Shown: positions 13,101-23,990 of the stretch, piece by piece
How positions within the stretch are numbered: position 1 is the stretch's first letter
Layout of the letters: every line of letters starts with the position of its first letter
NCBI GenBank assembly: GCA_022264855.1
Contig: JABYQU010000007.1
Span: forward strand, 62,001 to 126,000
Direction of reading: 5' to 3'
Length of the DNA: 64,000 nucleotides
Source of the DNA: Lenzites betulinus
Taxonomy: Eukaryota > Basidiomycota > Agaricomycetes > Polyporales > Polyporaceae
Notes under the pieces: generated by a model
The model's database searches: none
What the model was told of the DNA's origin: nothing
The model's input: the letters and a program-made list of their open reading frames with translations, nothing else
Translations under genes and position numbers: made by a program

Positions 13101-13435
13101 CGTCGACTGGCAGAGTCTCGGAATATGGAGCCCCGGCGGCCAGGCTTCTTGTGTTTTGGGGTTTCAGGGACTCCCGGGCTCGAGGAGGAGCTGGGAGTGG
13201 GACTGCCCGAGGGGTCGACCATGGATCTTGAGCGGTCGCGTGATTGCTTCTGAAGAAACCTGGGCAACTTAGAGCCATGGCTTGATGTGGTGGGCGACGA
13301 TGGCGAGGGCGATGTGCGCGATGGTTTGCTCGACATCGTCGTTGGGGAGTAAGAGGTTTCGGCCGCCGCCGCGCGTGGCGTCAAATCTACGACTAGTTTC
13401 TCCACCAATGCTGTCTCTCTACTTGACCACCACAC
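10122..13435 (-). CDS. ATG4: ATG4 autophagy cysteine protease, enlarged
   Basis: Processes Atg8 for lipidation and later releases it from membranes. Five exons join cleanly. The catalytic cysteine is in [10 protein letters not shown] (exon 1) and the Asp-His pair in [12 protein letters not shown] (exon 4). The conserved [19 protein letters not shown] block follows. The protein is about 1,000 residues, roughly twice yeast or human ATG4. A Ser/Pro-rich N-terminal region of about 200 residues precedes the core. About 140 residues separate DPHH from TFHC, where the family has a short loop. A 260-residue acidic, Ser-rich tail ends in DDADDF. Two starts are possible: 13435, or the in-frame ATG at 13336 that gives MSSKPSRTS and looks more natural. 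Low-complexity additions suggest phosphoregulation (inference). Confidence 0.93.
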
Positions 13436-13879
13436 TGTTCCTGAGGGCCTCTTGATGGCTGAATTAGCATGAAGCGAAACTCAGCTGAATGTACGGCCAG
13501 TAGACTGTACGAGGGGGCACGAAGACGCTGCTTTTAGCCATCTGTGGATAACTCCTGTGACGGGCACCAGGGCTGAGAGTACTTATTCATCGTAGTAAGT
13601 TCATGCACCGGCTTCTGTCATGACTGATTCATCTAGGGCCTATATGCGTTTCATACTAGACCTCACTGTCTAGCCTAGGGGACGCTATCTTATAGCTGAT
13701 CTATGTGAATGTTTTGCAAGTTGCTGAATCGTCGCTGCTCATTGCGGTAAAAATTGGCAAACGGTAAGAGCAATTAAACCTCCCGGACAAGCCGTGAGAC
13801 TCGGATTCGATACGCCTGACTCCACGTTTATGCGATTGGACAGGGTGAGAGGGCAGTCATTAAGCTTTCAAGCGCGCTG
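13436..13879. other. divergent intergenic region, ATG4 / HET gene
   Basis: About 440 bp of relatively AT-rich DNA between the ATG4 start and the HET gene. It should contain both promoters. No open frame or repeat of note was seen. Confidence 0.6.
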
Positions 13880-13888
13880 ATATATATC
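13880..13888 (+). promoter_or_regulatory. TATA-like element before HET gene
   Basis: ATATATATC lies about 150 bp before the ATG at 14033 and only about 13 bp before the upstream in-frame ATG at 13901. A TATA box this close to 13901 would place the transcript start downstream of that codon, which favours 14033 as the true start. Confidence 0.35.
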
Positions 13889-14032
13889 GCGGGAGGATCA
13901 GTGCAGTGGCTCGTCCATCCCCCCGAAAAGCACTCACAGCTCGCTGTCGGATTCATCGTTAGTCGGCACATAGTGATCTTCACTCAAAGTGTCGGCTGTC
14001 CCTTTGCTGAAGCGCTTTATGATCTTTCTAGC

Positions 14033-16081
14033 ATGCGCTTTCTAAACACTTCCACCGGCGAATTCGTATGGATCTCCGACCCCAGCAGTGTTCGTTACGC
14101 CATATTATCCCATACTTGGCGGACAGACTTGGAAGGGGGCGAGCAGTCGTTCGAGGACGTCCAGGCCCTTCAAGCCGACAAGCCATCCCCCACGCTCCTC
14201 CGCCGTCTCAGCAACACCCCCATCGAATCCCACTCGATACTCGCTCATCCAGCTCTATCCGAGAAGATCAAAGGGATCTGCAAGATCGCACGCTTGGCTG
14301 GCTACAAGTTTGTCTGGATCGACTCGTGTTGCATCAACAAGTCAAGCAGCGCAGAGCTTTCGGAGGCAATCAACTCCATGTACGAGTGGTACAAACTTGC
14401 AGACGTATGCTACGTCTATCTCGCCGATGTAAGCGATGACCCTGGCCCTGCATATCAGAACCCGCAATTTCGGAATACCAAGTGGTGCAAGCGAGGGTGG
14501 ACGTTGCAAGAGCTCATAGCGCCGAAACGTGTCGTGTTCTTGTTCCGCACGTGGGCCTTCCTGGGCACGAAGATGGGACTTGCGCTGACCTTGGAGGTGC
14601 TCACTGGGATCGACTACGCCATATTGACCGGGACCGCCCCACTAGAGTCCGTTAGTGTCGCGCGAAGGTTGTCCTGGGCCGCGAAACGTGAAACGACTCG
14701 CATCGAGGACGAAGCATACTGTTTGATGGGTCTCTTCGGCGTTCATATGGCCACTATCTATGGGGAGGGCCGGAACGCATTTCTTCGTTTGCAGGAGGAA
14801 ATTATCAAGATCATTCCCGACCAAAGCATCTTTGCATGGGGGCGAACGTGCACCGTTGTGTACGACGAGTTTCGCGAAGAACCACGCATACTCCCATCCG
14901 CCGTGCCAGCGCAACAGTCAGAGATATCTCGTCATGGGTGGGGGCTCCTTGCAAGATCACCGCAGGACTTTGAGCATGCTGGAGACATCACGCCCTTTCG
15001 ACATGACGACCTCGAATCTCTCATGGGAGTCATGCGTATGGAAGGCAACTTCAGGCTTCCTTCCCTTCATAGCCTCTTTACACCGCAAGGTGTACGCCTG
15101 CGAGTCCCTCTCCTGGATGTTTCCACTGAGCTGCCCCATCTCTCTTCGGCCTTTGCGCAGCGTCACGCAGGTTCCAATTTCTGCAATCCCGGCAGCGCAT
15201 TTCACTCTCTTGCCCTCTTACTCTGTCAAGACGGTCAAGGAGCCTTCATCGGTCTCATTCTCTCCGACCCCCCACAGAACATCTCCGTCTATGCGCAAGA
15301 GCCATTGATCGTCGCCTCCCATACTGAATGTCACGCCCTCGAGCACATTCCTTTCCGCCCCCGCACTCTCCGCTTGCGCGTCCTCACGCTTATGTCTGCG
15401 ATGGCCCGCCGCTGGTTCCCACAGCCACGCGAAGTATACATTCGCCGCCATCACATCCATGTATTCCGCTCCGGCGGTGATCCTTCTTCCACCATCTGGC
15501 CGTACTCCCACCCCGGCTTCGGCTCTGCCGTCAGCTTCAGCATCGCTCCAGAATGCGTCCAGGAGCTGCGGATCCTAGGGTTTGCAGCGAGTTCGCCCCT
15601 TGAATACTCTTACGCGAGCGACGCGAACTTCCAGGACGTTGCCGTCAAGGCCATCCTTTCGCGCGTCCCGGCGGGCGGTGGCAGTCAAGGGGTCGTAGTG
15701 CGCGTCTCGCTTACCAACTCACTGGTCAACTCCGTCAACCCTAGTCAATGGATCTCCACGGCTGAGTTCACGGTCGAGCATCCAGTCGGCGTACGCACGG
15801 GGGTCACCGTGTGGGCTGATAAAAGCGGAGGGCGGCGGACCCCGCGCGTCCAGCGCCTGTCGTCTGACGCACTCTTGACGGAGACCGAGTTCACCTTGCA
15901 CGCACGCGCGATTGGTTGGGAGGATACGGGCCCGGGCTACACGACTATCCTCCGGGTGGCCGTGAGGGGCACCTCACAGCCCACTGGTTATGACTTCTCA
16001 CTCGCACTCGAACTCTCGCAGCCTCACAATCCTCAGCCTGAAAGGCTGTCGACCCCGGGCACTTTACGGCCTCTGCGATGA
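14033..16081 (+). CDS. HET-domain protein (heterokaryon incompatibility family)
   Basis: Single-exon gene of 682 residues from the ATG at 14033. The frame stays open to 13901, but MRFLNTSTGEFVW is the usual start of basidiomycete HET proteins. The HET domain covers about residues 20-160, with AILSHTW, the KFVWIDSCCINK motif, YVYLADV and KWCKRGWTLQELIAPK. A conserved helper region follows (SWAAKRETTRIEDEAYCLMGLFGVHM, split here only by normal sequence), ending near YGEGRNAFLRLQEE. The C-terminal 350 residues match no family I know. HET domains cause cell death on non-self fusion in ascomycetes. In agaricomycetes they are numerous and mostly uncharacterised. No partner gene such as a NACHT or STAND protein lies next to it. 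Confidence 0.9.
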   Translation: MRFLNTSTGEFVWISDPSSVRYAILSHTWRTDLEGGEQSFEDVQALQADKPSPTLLRRLSNTPIESHSILAHPALSEKIKGICKIARLAGYKFVWIDSCCINKSSSAELSEAINSMYEWYKLADVCYVYLADVSDDPGPAYQNPQFRNTKWCKRGWTLQELIAPKRVVFLFRTWAFLGTKMGLALTLEVLTGIDYAILTGTAPLESVSVARRLSWAAKRETTRIEDEAYCLMGLFGVHMATIYGEGRNAFLRLQEEIIKIIPDQSIFAWGRTCTVVYDEFREEPRILPSAVPAQQSEISRHGWGLLARSPQDFEHAGDITPFRHDDLESLMGVMRMEGNFRLPSLHSLFTPQGVRLRVPLLDVSTELPHLSSAFAQRHAGSNFCNPGSAFHSLALLLCQDGQGAFIGLILSDPPQNISVYAQEPLIVASHTECHALEHIPFRPRTLRLRVLTLMSAMARRWFPQPREVYIRRHHIHVFRSGGDPSSTIWPYSHPGFGSAVSFSIAPECVQELRILGFAASSPLEYSYASDANFQDVAVKAILSRVPAGGGSQGVVVRVSLTNSLVNSVNPSQWISTAEFTVEHPVGVRTGVTVWADKSGGRRTPRVQRLSSDALLTETEFTLHARAIGWEDTGPGYTTILRVAVRGTSQPTGYDFSLALELSQPHNPQPERLSTPGTLRPLR

Positions 16082-16484
16082 GTTCGTTCGTAATGTGCCA
16101 ACCTGCGTCGTCATGTATAACCCGCTATGCCGCAGTGCTGTCGAGGTGCACGTAGCTAGTAAGTATACGTAGCTGACCGACGCTAGATGTTGGTGCATGA
16201 GCGTTTGTAGATATGTAGTAAAAAGTGATATGTCCATTCTGCTACTTATATTCGACTTGTAATATGTATTGAAGTGTATTGAATTGAAGTTAGAAGCAAG
16301 ACGAAAGGGCCGAGACTATTAGTGCACTAACCAGATTAGATCGTTGCTTACTGGGCGGAGATAAGCAGGGAAATATTCCCTCGGTCCGGGGCACAGAGGT
16401 GCAACTCACTCTCACCTCGACGACGACCTCCGTTCTACACAACTGCCGCACGGTTGCTCATGAACGCTGCGCGACTTCCTGGTG
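16082..16484. other. intergenic, nothing recognised
   Basis: About 400 bp between the HET gene stop and the Rab-like gene, in tandem orientation. It is AT-rich at 16190-16320, as expected for a 3' UTR. No gene is seen. Confidence 0.6.
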
Positions 16485-17827
16485 ATGCGCACGGTTAAGC
16501 TCGTTGTCATTGGAGCGTCGGGCGTTGGCAAATCCAGCATCCGCAACCAAGTCCGTTCTTTCCCTTCTGCTCGTCTTTCTGCTCGTGCGACAGGTCTAAC
16601 CGACTGTGACAGTATATCTCGGGACGCTTTACGACGGGATATAGGGCTACCATTGGTGCAGACTTCATAACCAAGACACTACCGCACCACAACTTGTCGG
16701 GCGAATTGGTCACTTTACAAATATGGGTGCGTGCCGTCCCCTACCCTCAGCCGGTGTAATCAACGGCTCATGTGCGATACCTGGGTGCGGATTTGAAGGA
16801 CACCGCTGGACAAGAGAGATTCTCGGCCCTGTCTTCGGCTTTCTTCCGTGGAGCGGACGCGGTCATCCTTATGTTCGACGTCAATCAACCGCAAACTCTT
16901 GACGCCCTGACGAAATGGTGGGCCGACTTCCGCGACAAGGCACCCGTGTCCGACGAAGCCGTCGATGAGTTCTGCTGTGTCGTAGTCGGGAACAAGATTG
17001 ACATCGCCCAGGCTGCGGCCAACCCACACTCAGCAGTGTCAGAGGCAGAGGCAGTTGACTTCGTACACAGGCTCGTGCCCCGTCCTATCACACCTCCGTC
17101 TCCAACCGTTCGCTTGGCGCCGCCAGACGATGACATCTTCGATGACACAGAAGAACTGCCCCCATCCCCTCCGCCTGAAGACTTGGATACTCCCCGTACC
17201 GACTCTATCGACATTAGTGCCCATCTCTTACGCGGCCGTAAGTCGCGCACATCGCGCTCCCACAGCCGATCCACGCTCTTTCGCGGCGGTAGCACCGCCG
17301 GGACAATGACAACCACACATACCATCTACCACACTCCTTCGTCTTCCCTCTTCGACGCATTTGAGTCCGCCCTATCATCCCCCGCATTCACTGCGCTCTC
17401 CGCGCCCGCTTCCCGATCGCCGTCACGTGACTCTCCACTACGCTCCCCGCGGCGTATCCCTTCCGCATCCTCGATGTCCTCCGCACCGACAATCACACCT
17501 AGTCTATTCATCCGCGGGCAAGCCGAAACTGCTACAACAACTGCGACGACCCCTGAATCCGGGTCTCCCCCAGGCGCCTCATGCGCTCATCCTCCGCTCG
17601 AGCGCTATCCAAAGCTCTTCTTCACATCTGCGAAGACGGGGGAGGGCGTACAAGACGTCTTTGAGTACGTCGCGCGGCGCGTGGTGACGCGTCAGGAGCA
17701 CGAGGAGGCGGTGGAGGCGCGCACGATGTTCGTGCACGACGCAGACCAGAGCATGAGTATCCACCTCTCCGCGGGCAATACATCTGACAGGAGCCAGTGG
17801 GGGCGAGGGTCATGTTGTGGGTCGTGA
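16485..17827 (+). CDS. Rab7-like small GTPase with large internal insertion
   Basis: Exons 16485-16550, 16613-16726 and 16799-17827 give 402 residues, about twice a normal Rab. All five G motifs are present: GASGVGKS (G1), YRATIGADF (G2), WDTAGQERF (G3), GNKID (G4) and FTSAK (G5). ATIGADF and the NQY context point to the Rab7/Ypt7 group. About 208 residues lie between NKID and SAK, where Rabs have around 28-40. The extra part starts after EAVDFVHRL and is rich in Ser, Pro, Thr and Arg, with an acidic patch. The protein ends in SCCGS, a CCXX geranylgeranylation motif, so membrane anchoring is expected. The GTPase fold should be intact because the insertion sits in a surface loop. It may be a divergent paralog rather than the main Ypt7. 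Confidence 0.9.
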
Positions 17828-18319
17828 TCCATCGCGGTGGGTGCGTGTGTGCTTGGCATGGGGATATGGCTACGTCGCCACTTGTCCGTACGTTTAGTGT
17901 CTCAGGATGTTCTTTGCTCTGCTTGTGTTGTGTACTGTAGGCTGCTCATGCTATTCTTTCCCAGGACGTGTTTATTCTGTATCTGAAACGCGATACCAGT
18001 ATTTATCTAATCACTGTCAAAGCGACATCGTATCTGCTGCCCCGACACCATAGCGCTAGCCCCTTCAGAAGATGCTTACTAGCAATCCCTGGGTGGATGT
18101 CGAAGGCAAGCACTAGTGGCAGGTCACTGTGACGCTGTCCTTCTCTCGGATGGACAAATCGGGCGTTGGGTGACGGGAAAGCAGGGGTTTGTTGCCAACC
18201 ACCCTATGCTTTACAAGCTACCATATCATCGTTCTAGGTCTTGCGCCTCAAGATTACTGAAATATCCACAGACAACAAAGCTTGGGATACGAACAAACTA
18301 CGTCTCGAGGATCAGAAAC
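17828..18319. other. intergenic, nothing recognised
   Basis: 490 bp between tandem plus-strand genes. An open frame running into the DHH gene from 18116 has no domain and is probably 5' UTR. Confidence 0.55.
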
Positions 18320-19666
18320 ATGGCTGCTCCCAGCTCGTCAACGGACCCGAAAGAGCTCATATGGCCTGCTCCAGTTAGCCAGATGTCCGCAGCCCGCGAA
18401 TTCCTGCGCAACTGGTTTGTCCGCTCATTGTGCTCTCAAAGTGAAATGAAGCTCAAATAATCATGTACACAGCGCCGCTGCAGATGCACACACCCTCATT
18501 TTACCTGACAAAGACGCGGATGGGCTCTGCAGCGGCCTCATAGTCCATCATACCCTCCTACACCTCGGCCTCTCCCCCACGCGCCTCTCCGTACATTTTC
18601 CTTCCAAAGGCTCGAACATCCACACCCCCGCCTCGCAGGCCGCCATCGCGGCCTTCGACGCGCGCTTCATCATCGCCACCGACCAAGGCAGCCGCGCAGG
18701 CCCACCACTTGCGCCCGAGCCCGCTCGAACGCTCGTTATAGACCACCATTACAGTAGCGAGTTTCCCAGCGGGGCGGTGGTCTGCTCGGCGGCACATTGT
18801 GAGCCCGTGGCAACATCAGCAACGCTCACGTACGAGATCTGCCAGCCGCTGCTCGGGGACTCTGCTAAGGATGGTCTGAGAGAAAGGCTAGAATGGTTAT
18901 GCGCTATAGGCACGATGGGGGACCTCGGGACGGCATTCAAGTGGGAGCCACCATTTCCGGATATTCGTGTCTGCTTGAAGAAGTGGACGAAGAAAGTGCT
19001 CGGGGAGGCGGTAGGACTGGTCAACGCGCGTATGTGTTAACTTCCTTCAGTCTAGGCGGTCATACTTTCTGACAATTCCTCACTTCGCATACCCTGCAAC
19101 CCACCAGCCCGTCGCACAGCGTCATACGACGTGCCCTCTGCATGGCGTGCCCTGCTTCACGCCGCGTCTTCTACGCTCGACAAAGAGCGAGTGAGAGCTG
19201 AGCTGACTGGAGACGATGCTGACAGCTCATCGCGACCCGCTGGGCGTCCTCGCTCAAGGGTGCGCGGCTCGAGGTCGTCATGTGTGCCAACGATGGATAC
19301 ACGCCCGGCTTGACCAACTTTGCCTGTCGCGTCGCTCGTGCAGGCGGGGGTGCTGCCAAAGCAGGGGTGAAGCGCAAAGCGGATGAAGGAGATACTGAAG
19401 ATTCCAAAGGAGGCACGGACATCATCGCACTGCTGAAGGACTACGCAGGGAGGGTGCCAGGGCTCCGAGAATCGATGGGCGACGACTTCGCGCGCGGGCA
19501 TAAGCAGGCAAGCGGAGGGATCGTTCGGACGGAGGACTTCGAGCGGCTGTGGGATGTGATGGCGCATGCAGAGCGAGCGGACCAGGAATCGCCTGCTAAG
19601 AAGAGGAAGTTAACGAGTACTACGGTTCAGAAGAACACGCTGGAGGGATGGTTGAAGAAGACTTGA
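18320..19666 (+). CDS. DHH-DHHA1 phosphoesterase family protein
   Basis: Exons 18320-18414, 18473-19029, 19108-19190 and 19226-19666 give 391 residues. Motif I is LPDKDADGLCSG and motif III is VIDHH, both metal-binding sites of the DHH superfamily (RecJ, bacterial NrnA, exopolyphosphatases). A DHHA1-like region follows, with EVVMCANDGYTPGLTNFACRV. The C-terminus is lysine-rich (GVKRKADE, AKKRKL), compatible with nuclear import, and ends KNTLEGWLKKT, which loosely resembles a PCNA-interacting motif. Known family members cleave phosphodiester bonds in nucleic acids, oligonucleotides or polyphosphate. The substrate here cannot be told from sequence. It is convergent with the AYR1-like gene. Confidence 0.85.
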
Positions 19667-19940
19667 GCTGCGAGTTCGAAGGCGAACTCGACCGGGCACA
19701 CTGATCTTCACCTAAGTACCTGATAACAGTGTTAGTACTAGAAACAGAGGCCATAGGACGATCCTTTCATATCGTGTGGCCATCCGAGTTTTATGTCAAC
19801 GACACAATATTGATATCCAATCCGTTCCTACTACCCTGTACAGAAGGTCGATATCATGAGCCCCTTACAGAAAGAAGTGTGTACCGCACATTGAAAAGCA
19901 CCCGTGACCGTGACGTCCCTCGCGAAAAAATCACCTCTGT

Positions 19941-20985
19941 TCAAGACGCCGTACGGGAAAACCTCCGCCACATGAACCACAAAGCAAGTCCTCGCGGGAG
20001 CCACATGATGAACTTGTACAGTGTCGTCTTCCCACCCAGCATCATCTCCCGCGGTGGCTTCTTCTGCAGGCTTGCGCGCACGACACGGCGCGCGTATTGG
20101 TCCGTGGGCAGGCTGTCCCGGCCTTGGCTCACGCTGATGCGCTCGAGGATGCTTGGCAGGTAGCGCGTGTAGAGGCTGCCCTCAGGGAGCCCGCCGAATG
20201 TCGCAAACCGGTTCGTCGCGATGTTGGACCGCACGGAACCGGTGGTCACCAGCACGACCGAGATGTTGAGCGGGAAGCACTCCATGTAGAGCGCCTGGGT
20301 GAGAGAGTGCAGCGCGGCCTTCGTCGATGCGTAAATGCCTGCCCAGGCCGTGGGCCTGAAAGAGGGGAAGAGGGTAAGCCTATCAGTGATCACGACGCAC
20401 ACAGGATCGTTGAGATGGACTCACATAAGCGCCATAACAGAGCTGATGTTAACTATCGTACCGCTTTTACGCGCGGCCATGTGCGGTATGACGGCCTTGC
20501 ACAAGCTGATGACTGCGAAGACGTTGGCTTCGTACGCCCGCCGCGTTTCATCTAACGGGATATCTATGATCGGACCTGTATACGCAACAAGAGAAACGCG
20601 TTAGAAACTGTTGCCATGCTATGGCGTGGACAGGAATGCTTGTACCCGTGCACAAGACCCCGGCATTGTTCACGAGAACGTCGATTCTGCCCTCCTTCTC
20701 GATGACGGCCTCCACGACCTTCTTGACGTTTTCCTCGCTTGTAACATCCAGGACGAGCTTCTCGATGGTCTCGCGCAAACCGTCCATGGCCTCTAGCCTC
20801 CGCGCCGTCGCGTAGACTTTGCAGCCCTGTGATGCATACTCCTCGCACCTGCGAACACCGTCATTGGTTTAGTGCGCGAACCGAGCTTGGAGAAGAACAT
20901 ATGGTGCTTACAGGCCGAACCCTATGCCGCCTTCGGAGCAGCCGGTCACCAGCACAACTTTAGAAGAGGCTGAGGTCGCAGACAT
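19941..20985 (-). CDS. AYR1: AYR1-like short-chain dehydrogenase/reductase
   Basis: NADPH-dependent SDR of the 1-acyl-dihydroxyacetone-phosphate reductase group, which makes lysophosphatidate on lipid droplets and ER. Four exons join in frame to about 280 residues. The start at 20985 gives MSATSASSKVVLVTGCSEGGIGFGL, seen across the first splice, with the glycine-rich cofactor loop. VYATARR matches the NADPH-binding loop of Ayr1. VNNAGV, NISSV (catalytic Ser) and YASTK (catalytic Tyr and Lys) are all present. A hydrophobic C-terminal stretch (FIMWLPRGLALWFMWRRF) could anchor it to membranes. Other SDRs share the core, so the substrate is inferred. Confidence 0.85.
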
Positions 20986-21357
20986 TGTGCCGTCGTCGTG
21001 GTTTGGGACAAGTTGCTGCGCTGTGATGATAGGCACATCATGTGCTTCTTAGATAGTATGAATTAAATTCTCCCAGGATCGCACCGAAAAACCCCACGGC
21101 CACCATGCTGTGGCCCGGTGAATGCAAGTCGACCCTTCAAGCTTCAGGTAATCCTTACCTGTTTAGAAAGCTTGTACGTGTACAGTCGTCCATGCTTGAG
21201 AGGTCCGGTTGAAATCCCCGGCGACACATGTGCCAGAGCGGTGAGCTGAATTAAAGATGTGCTAGATCTATTCGGGACTAGTTTGCTATACCATAAGACC
21301 CATACGATACTTTCCGGATACCGTGCCCCGTCTGAGATTGCGGAGGGACAGAACAGC
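20986..21357. other. intergenic, nothing recognised
   Basis: 370 bp between two minus-strand genes, upstream of the AYR1-like gene. It should carry that gene's promoter and the 3' UTR of the helicase gene. Confidence 0.55.
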
Positions 21358-23527
21358 TCAAGCCCTGAGCGCACCGACTTTCCGGCGGACGACACGTGCC
21401 TTCTCCGACCCGCGACCCTTGACCTTCCCGAACACGACGACCTTCCCCTCCTCGCCCGCGCGCCCAGAGCGGCCCGCACGATGCAGGAAGTCGATCATAT
21501 TGCGCGGCTCGTCGACGATGAAGACGTGCTTGACGTCCGGCGAGAAGTCGAGCCCACGCGAGAGCAGCGACGTGGTGATCATCACATGCGGGATGTCCTT
21601 CAGCTCCTCCATCGAGCGCGCCGTAGGGGCGGAGGGCTTCGCGACGGAGTTGGCCTCTACGGCCTCCTCAGCCTCTGCCTCAGCGTCCGGGGTCGGGGCG
21701 TCTTGATCAGCCGTGCGCACCCGCAGGAAGCCATCCAGATGGTGGTTGGACCCGCGCTTGCGTGTCTCGCTGGCCCTGGTGAGTGCGACATTCGCGACGC
21801 CCTTCTCGCGGAGGGACTCGCCAAGGTTTTCCACGCGGGCGCTCTTGTTGCAGAAGATGAGGACGCGCGAGAGCGGCTGGCCGCGCTGCAGGTCCTCAAA
21901 CCACACCCGCCGAAGCCTATGTTCGATATCCGCGTCGCGGTTGCCGCCCGTCCAGTTAAAGTTTTCGGTCTTGAGCGAAGACGGGAGCCGGTGCAGATTC
22001 GGCGATGCGAGACGCGTTAGGTTAGGATGGTACTTGTCCATGTATGCCGCGAGCGCGGAGGGGATCGTCGCGGACGTTAGTAGAAGGTTGAAAGGGTACT
22101 CCACGGGCGTTGCCTGCGCGTCGGTCTGGGCGGGAGAAAGCTCAGGCTGGAGCTTAGGTTGCGCCGACATATTACGAGCCGCGCTAATCTCTGTTAAGAT
22201 GTCCCTTGTTGCCTCTTGGAAGTCAGGGTCTGCGAAGGGGTTGAGTCGCATTTTGAAGGGCACGCAAATAATGAAACTTACCGAACAGGACGTCTGCTTC
22301 ATCAACAACGACCCACTCGATGTCCGCCAAGCCCATCTCGGGTTGGCCTATGTTGAACTTCCGGCGCGGTCGGTCTCGAGTGTCTCCTCGTGATTCGTCG
22401 GCATCCCTCAAGTGGTAGTCCCATCCACGACCACGTATCAGCTCGAGCACCTTTGAGGGTGTGCCCACCAGAAGATCGACTGGACGCTCCTCGGGAGTGC
22501 GCTGCATGAGGATCTCGGAAGGTTCGTCGTCCTGGAACGCCTGGTCGGTAGCTGCCGTCCCCATCTTTTTCGAAGTGAGTTTCTTGCGCGAAGGTGCATT
22601 CGTTTGGGAGCCACAAATAACGCGTAGCTTGACGTTGTGTAGGAGCTCCTTGGCAAAGCCGGATAACTGTCGCGACAACTCGTGTGTGGGTGCTAGAACG
22701 AGCGCACGAGGGTTCATCGCGCGCCGTGGACGGGAAGGATCGGCGCTGGGGCGGGGTGAATTGCGTAACTCGGCAAGTTTGAGGTTTTGCAAGACCGGTA
22801 GGAGGTACGCCATAGACTTCCCAGATCCAGTTTCAGACGCGAGCAGGAACTGGCGGTATTGCGTCTCCTCTTCTGGCGTCGCAGACTCCGGCTTCACCAG
22901 ATGCTTGAGCGCTAACGCTTGGATAGGCGTCGGTTCTGCGTCGGCACCAAGGACACCATGAACGGACTTCAAAAGACCTTCCATGAGAGGCGGCGAGGTG
23001 AACGCCTCCGGTAGTTGCGAAGTAGACACTGAGCGCTTCGAAATGTCGAAGTCTTCGCTCAAAGGGTTTATGACCTTCGCTCTACTGGATGACCTATATC
23101 CTGGCCCCTTCGCATCCCGTGTTTGCGGCGGACCAGATAGTTTGAGGGCTCTGGGAAGGTCCTCAGAGCTTTGGGGAGGTCTGACGGATACCCGTTTCTC
23201 GTCTCTGCGACCGAAACGCGCCGGCGTGTAAGGCTTGCGCTCTTTGTCATCTCGCTCATGATGGGGAGCTCTATCCCTCTTGAAGTCGCGCGCGACTTCG
23301 AATTTCCCAGAGGATGATCTGAGGTCCTTCACGAGTCGAGTGCGAGACGGCGCCGTCCCTGTATGTTTCGTAAGAATACCAACAAGTATATCTCGACAAG
23401 ACATACCGGAATGTCCGTGTTGGCTCTTGTATAGTAGCGGTGTGGACGTATGGATACACGCTACCATCAACTCCGTAGGCAAGCTTGTGCGCGCAGCGAT
23501 ACGGGAAGTAGAAGACAGCAGGGACAT
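21358..23527 (-). CDS. MRH4: MRH4-like mitochondrial DEAD-box RNA helicase
   Basis: ATP-dependent RNA helicase. In yeast Mrh4 acts in assembly of the large mitochondrial ribosomal subunit. Three exons give about 720 residues. The N-terminus (start 23527) is rich in Ser, Thr and Arg with few acids, as in a mitochondrial presequence. Motifs in order: PTPIQALALKHL (Q), ASETGSGKS (I, Ser replacing the usual Thr), APTHELSRQ (Ia), VGTPSKVLEL (Ib), VVDEADVLF (II), TSATIP (III), LIFCNK (IV), TTSLLSRGLDF (V) and HRAGRSGRAG (VI). An acidic insertion (ADQDAPTPDAEAEAEE) sits in the second RecA domain. The first intron is 48 nt, a multiple of three and without a stop, so retention would not break the frame. 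It is divergent from a small membrane protein gene. Confidence 0.9.
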
Positions 23528-23990
23528 GGCGCTTCGCTTGCAAACGTCCGGATTAGTGAGAAATTACGAATTCCTTCCAAGCAAACGGTCAGCAGCTGAG
23601 AGCAGGACGGTGTTCGGCCTGAGCGCTGAGCCTGTATAGCCGCAATGCAGGAGGATGCACAGACCAAGCACAGAAAGTTGACGAGCAGAGTGAGCGAGAG
23701 CTGAAGAAAAGCTAAGCGCACAAAATAAGCACTTGAAGCGGGGTTTGAAAGTATCAAGGATCGTTTACATTTAACTGAACATCATGTTAAGTGCGTACTC
23801 GCGTCAATATAACACTATATACTGAACTCACTAGCGACTTCAAGCTTCAGTACTTCAGTCTCCGCCGACTAGTGTAAGTAACTTTATACTAATGCTAATA
23901 GTACTAGTACTACACATCCAAGCGCCCACACGTTTCGGCGCGGGCGCAAAAGTTGTTCCATCTCTTCGACCTCTCCTCCTAACAGCCACC
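23528..23990. promoter_or_regulatory. shared divergent promoter region
   Basis: 463 bp between the helicase start and the start of the small membrane protein. An AT-rich segment at 23755-23920 lies in the middle. A shared bidirectional promoter is likely (inference). Confidence 0.45.

Noticed and set aside
13901..14032. Upstream 44-codon extension of the HET gene
   Set aside because: It starts about 13 bp after a TATA-like element and does not resemble HET protein N-termini; ATG 14033 fits the family.
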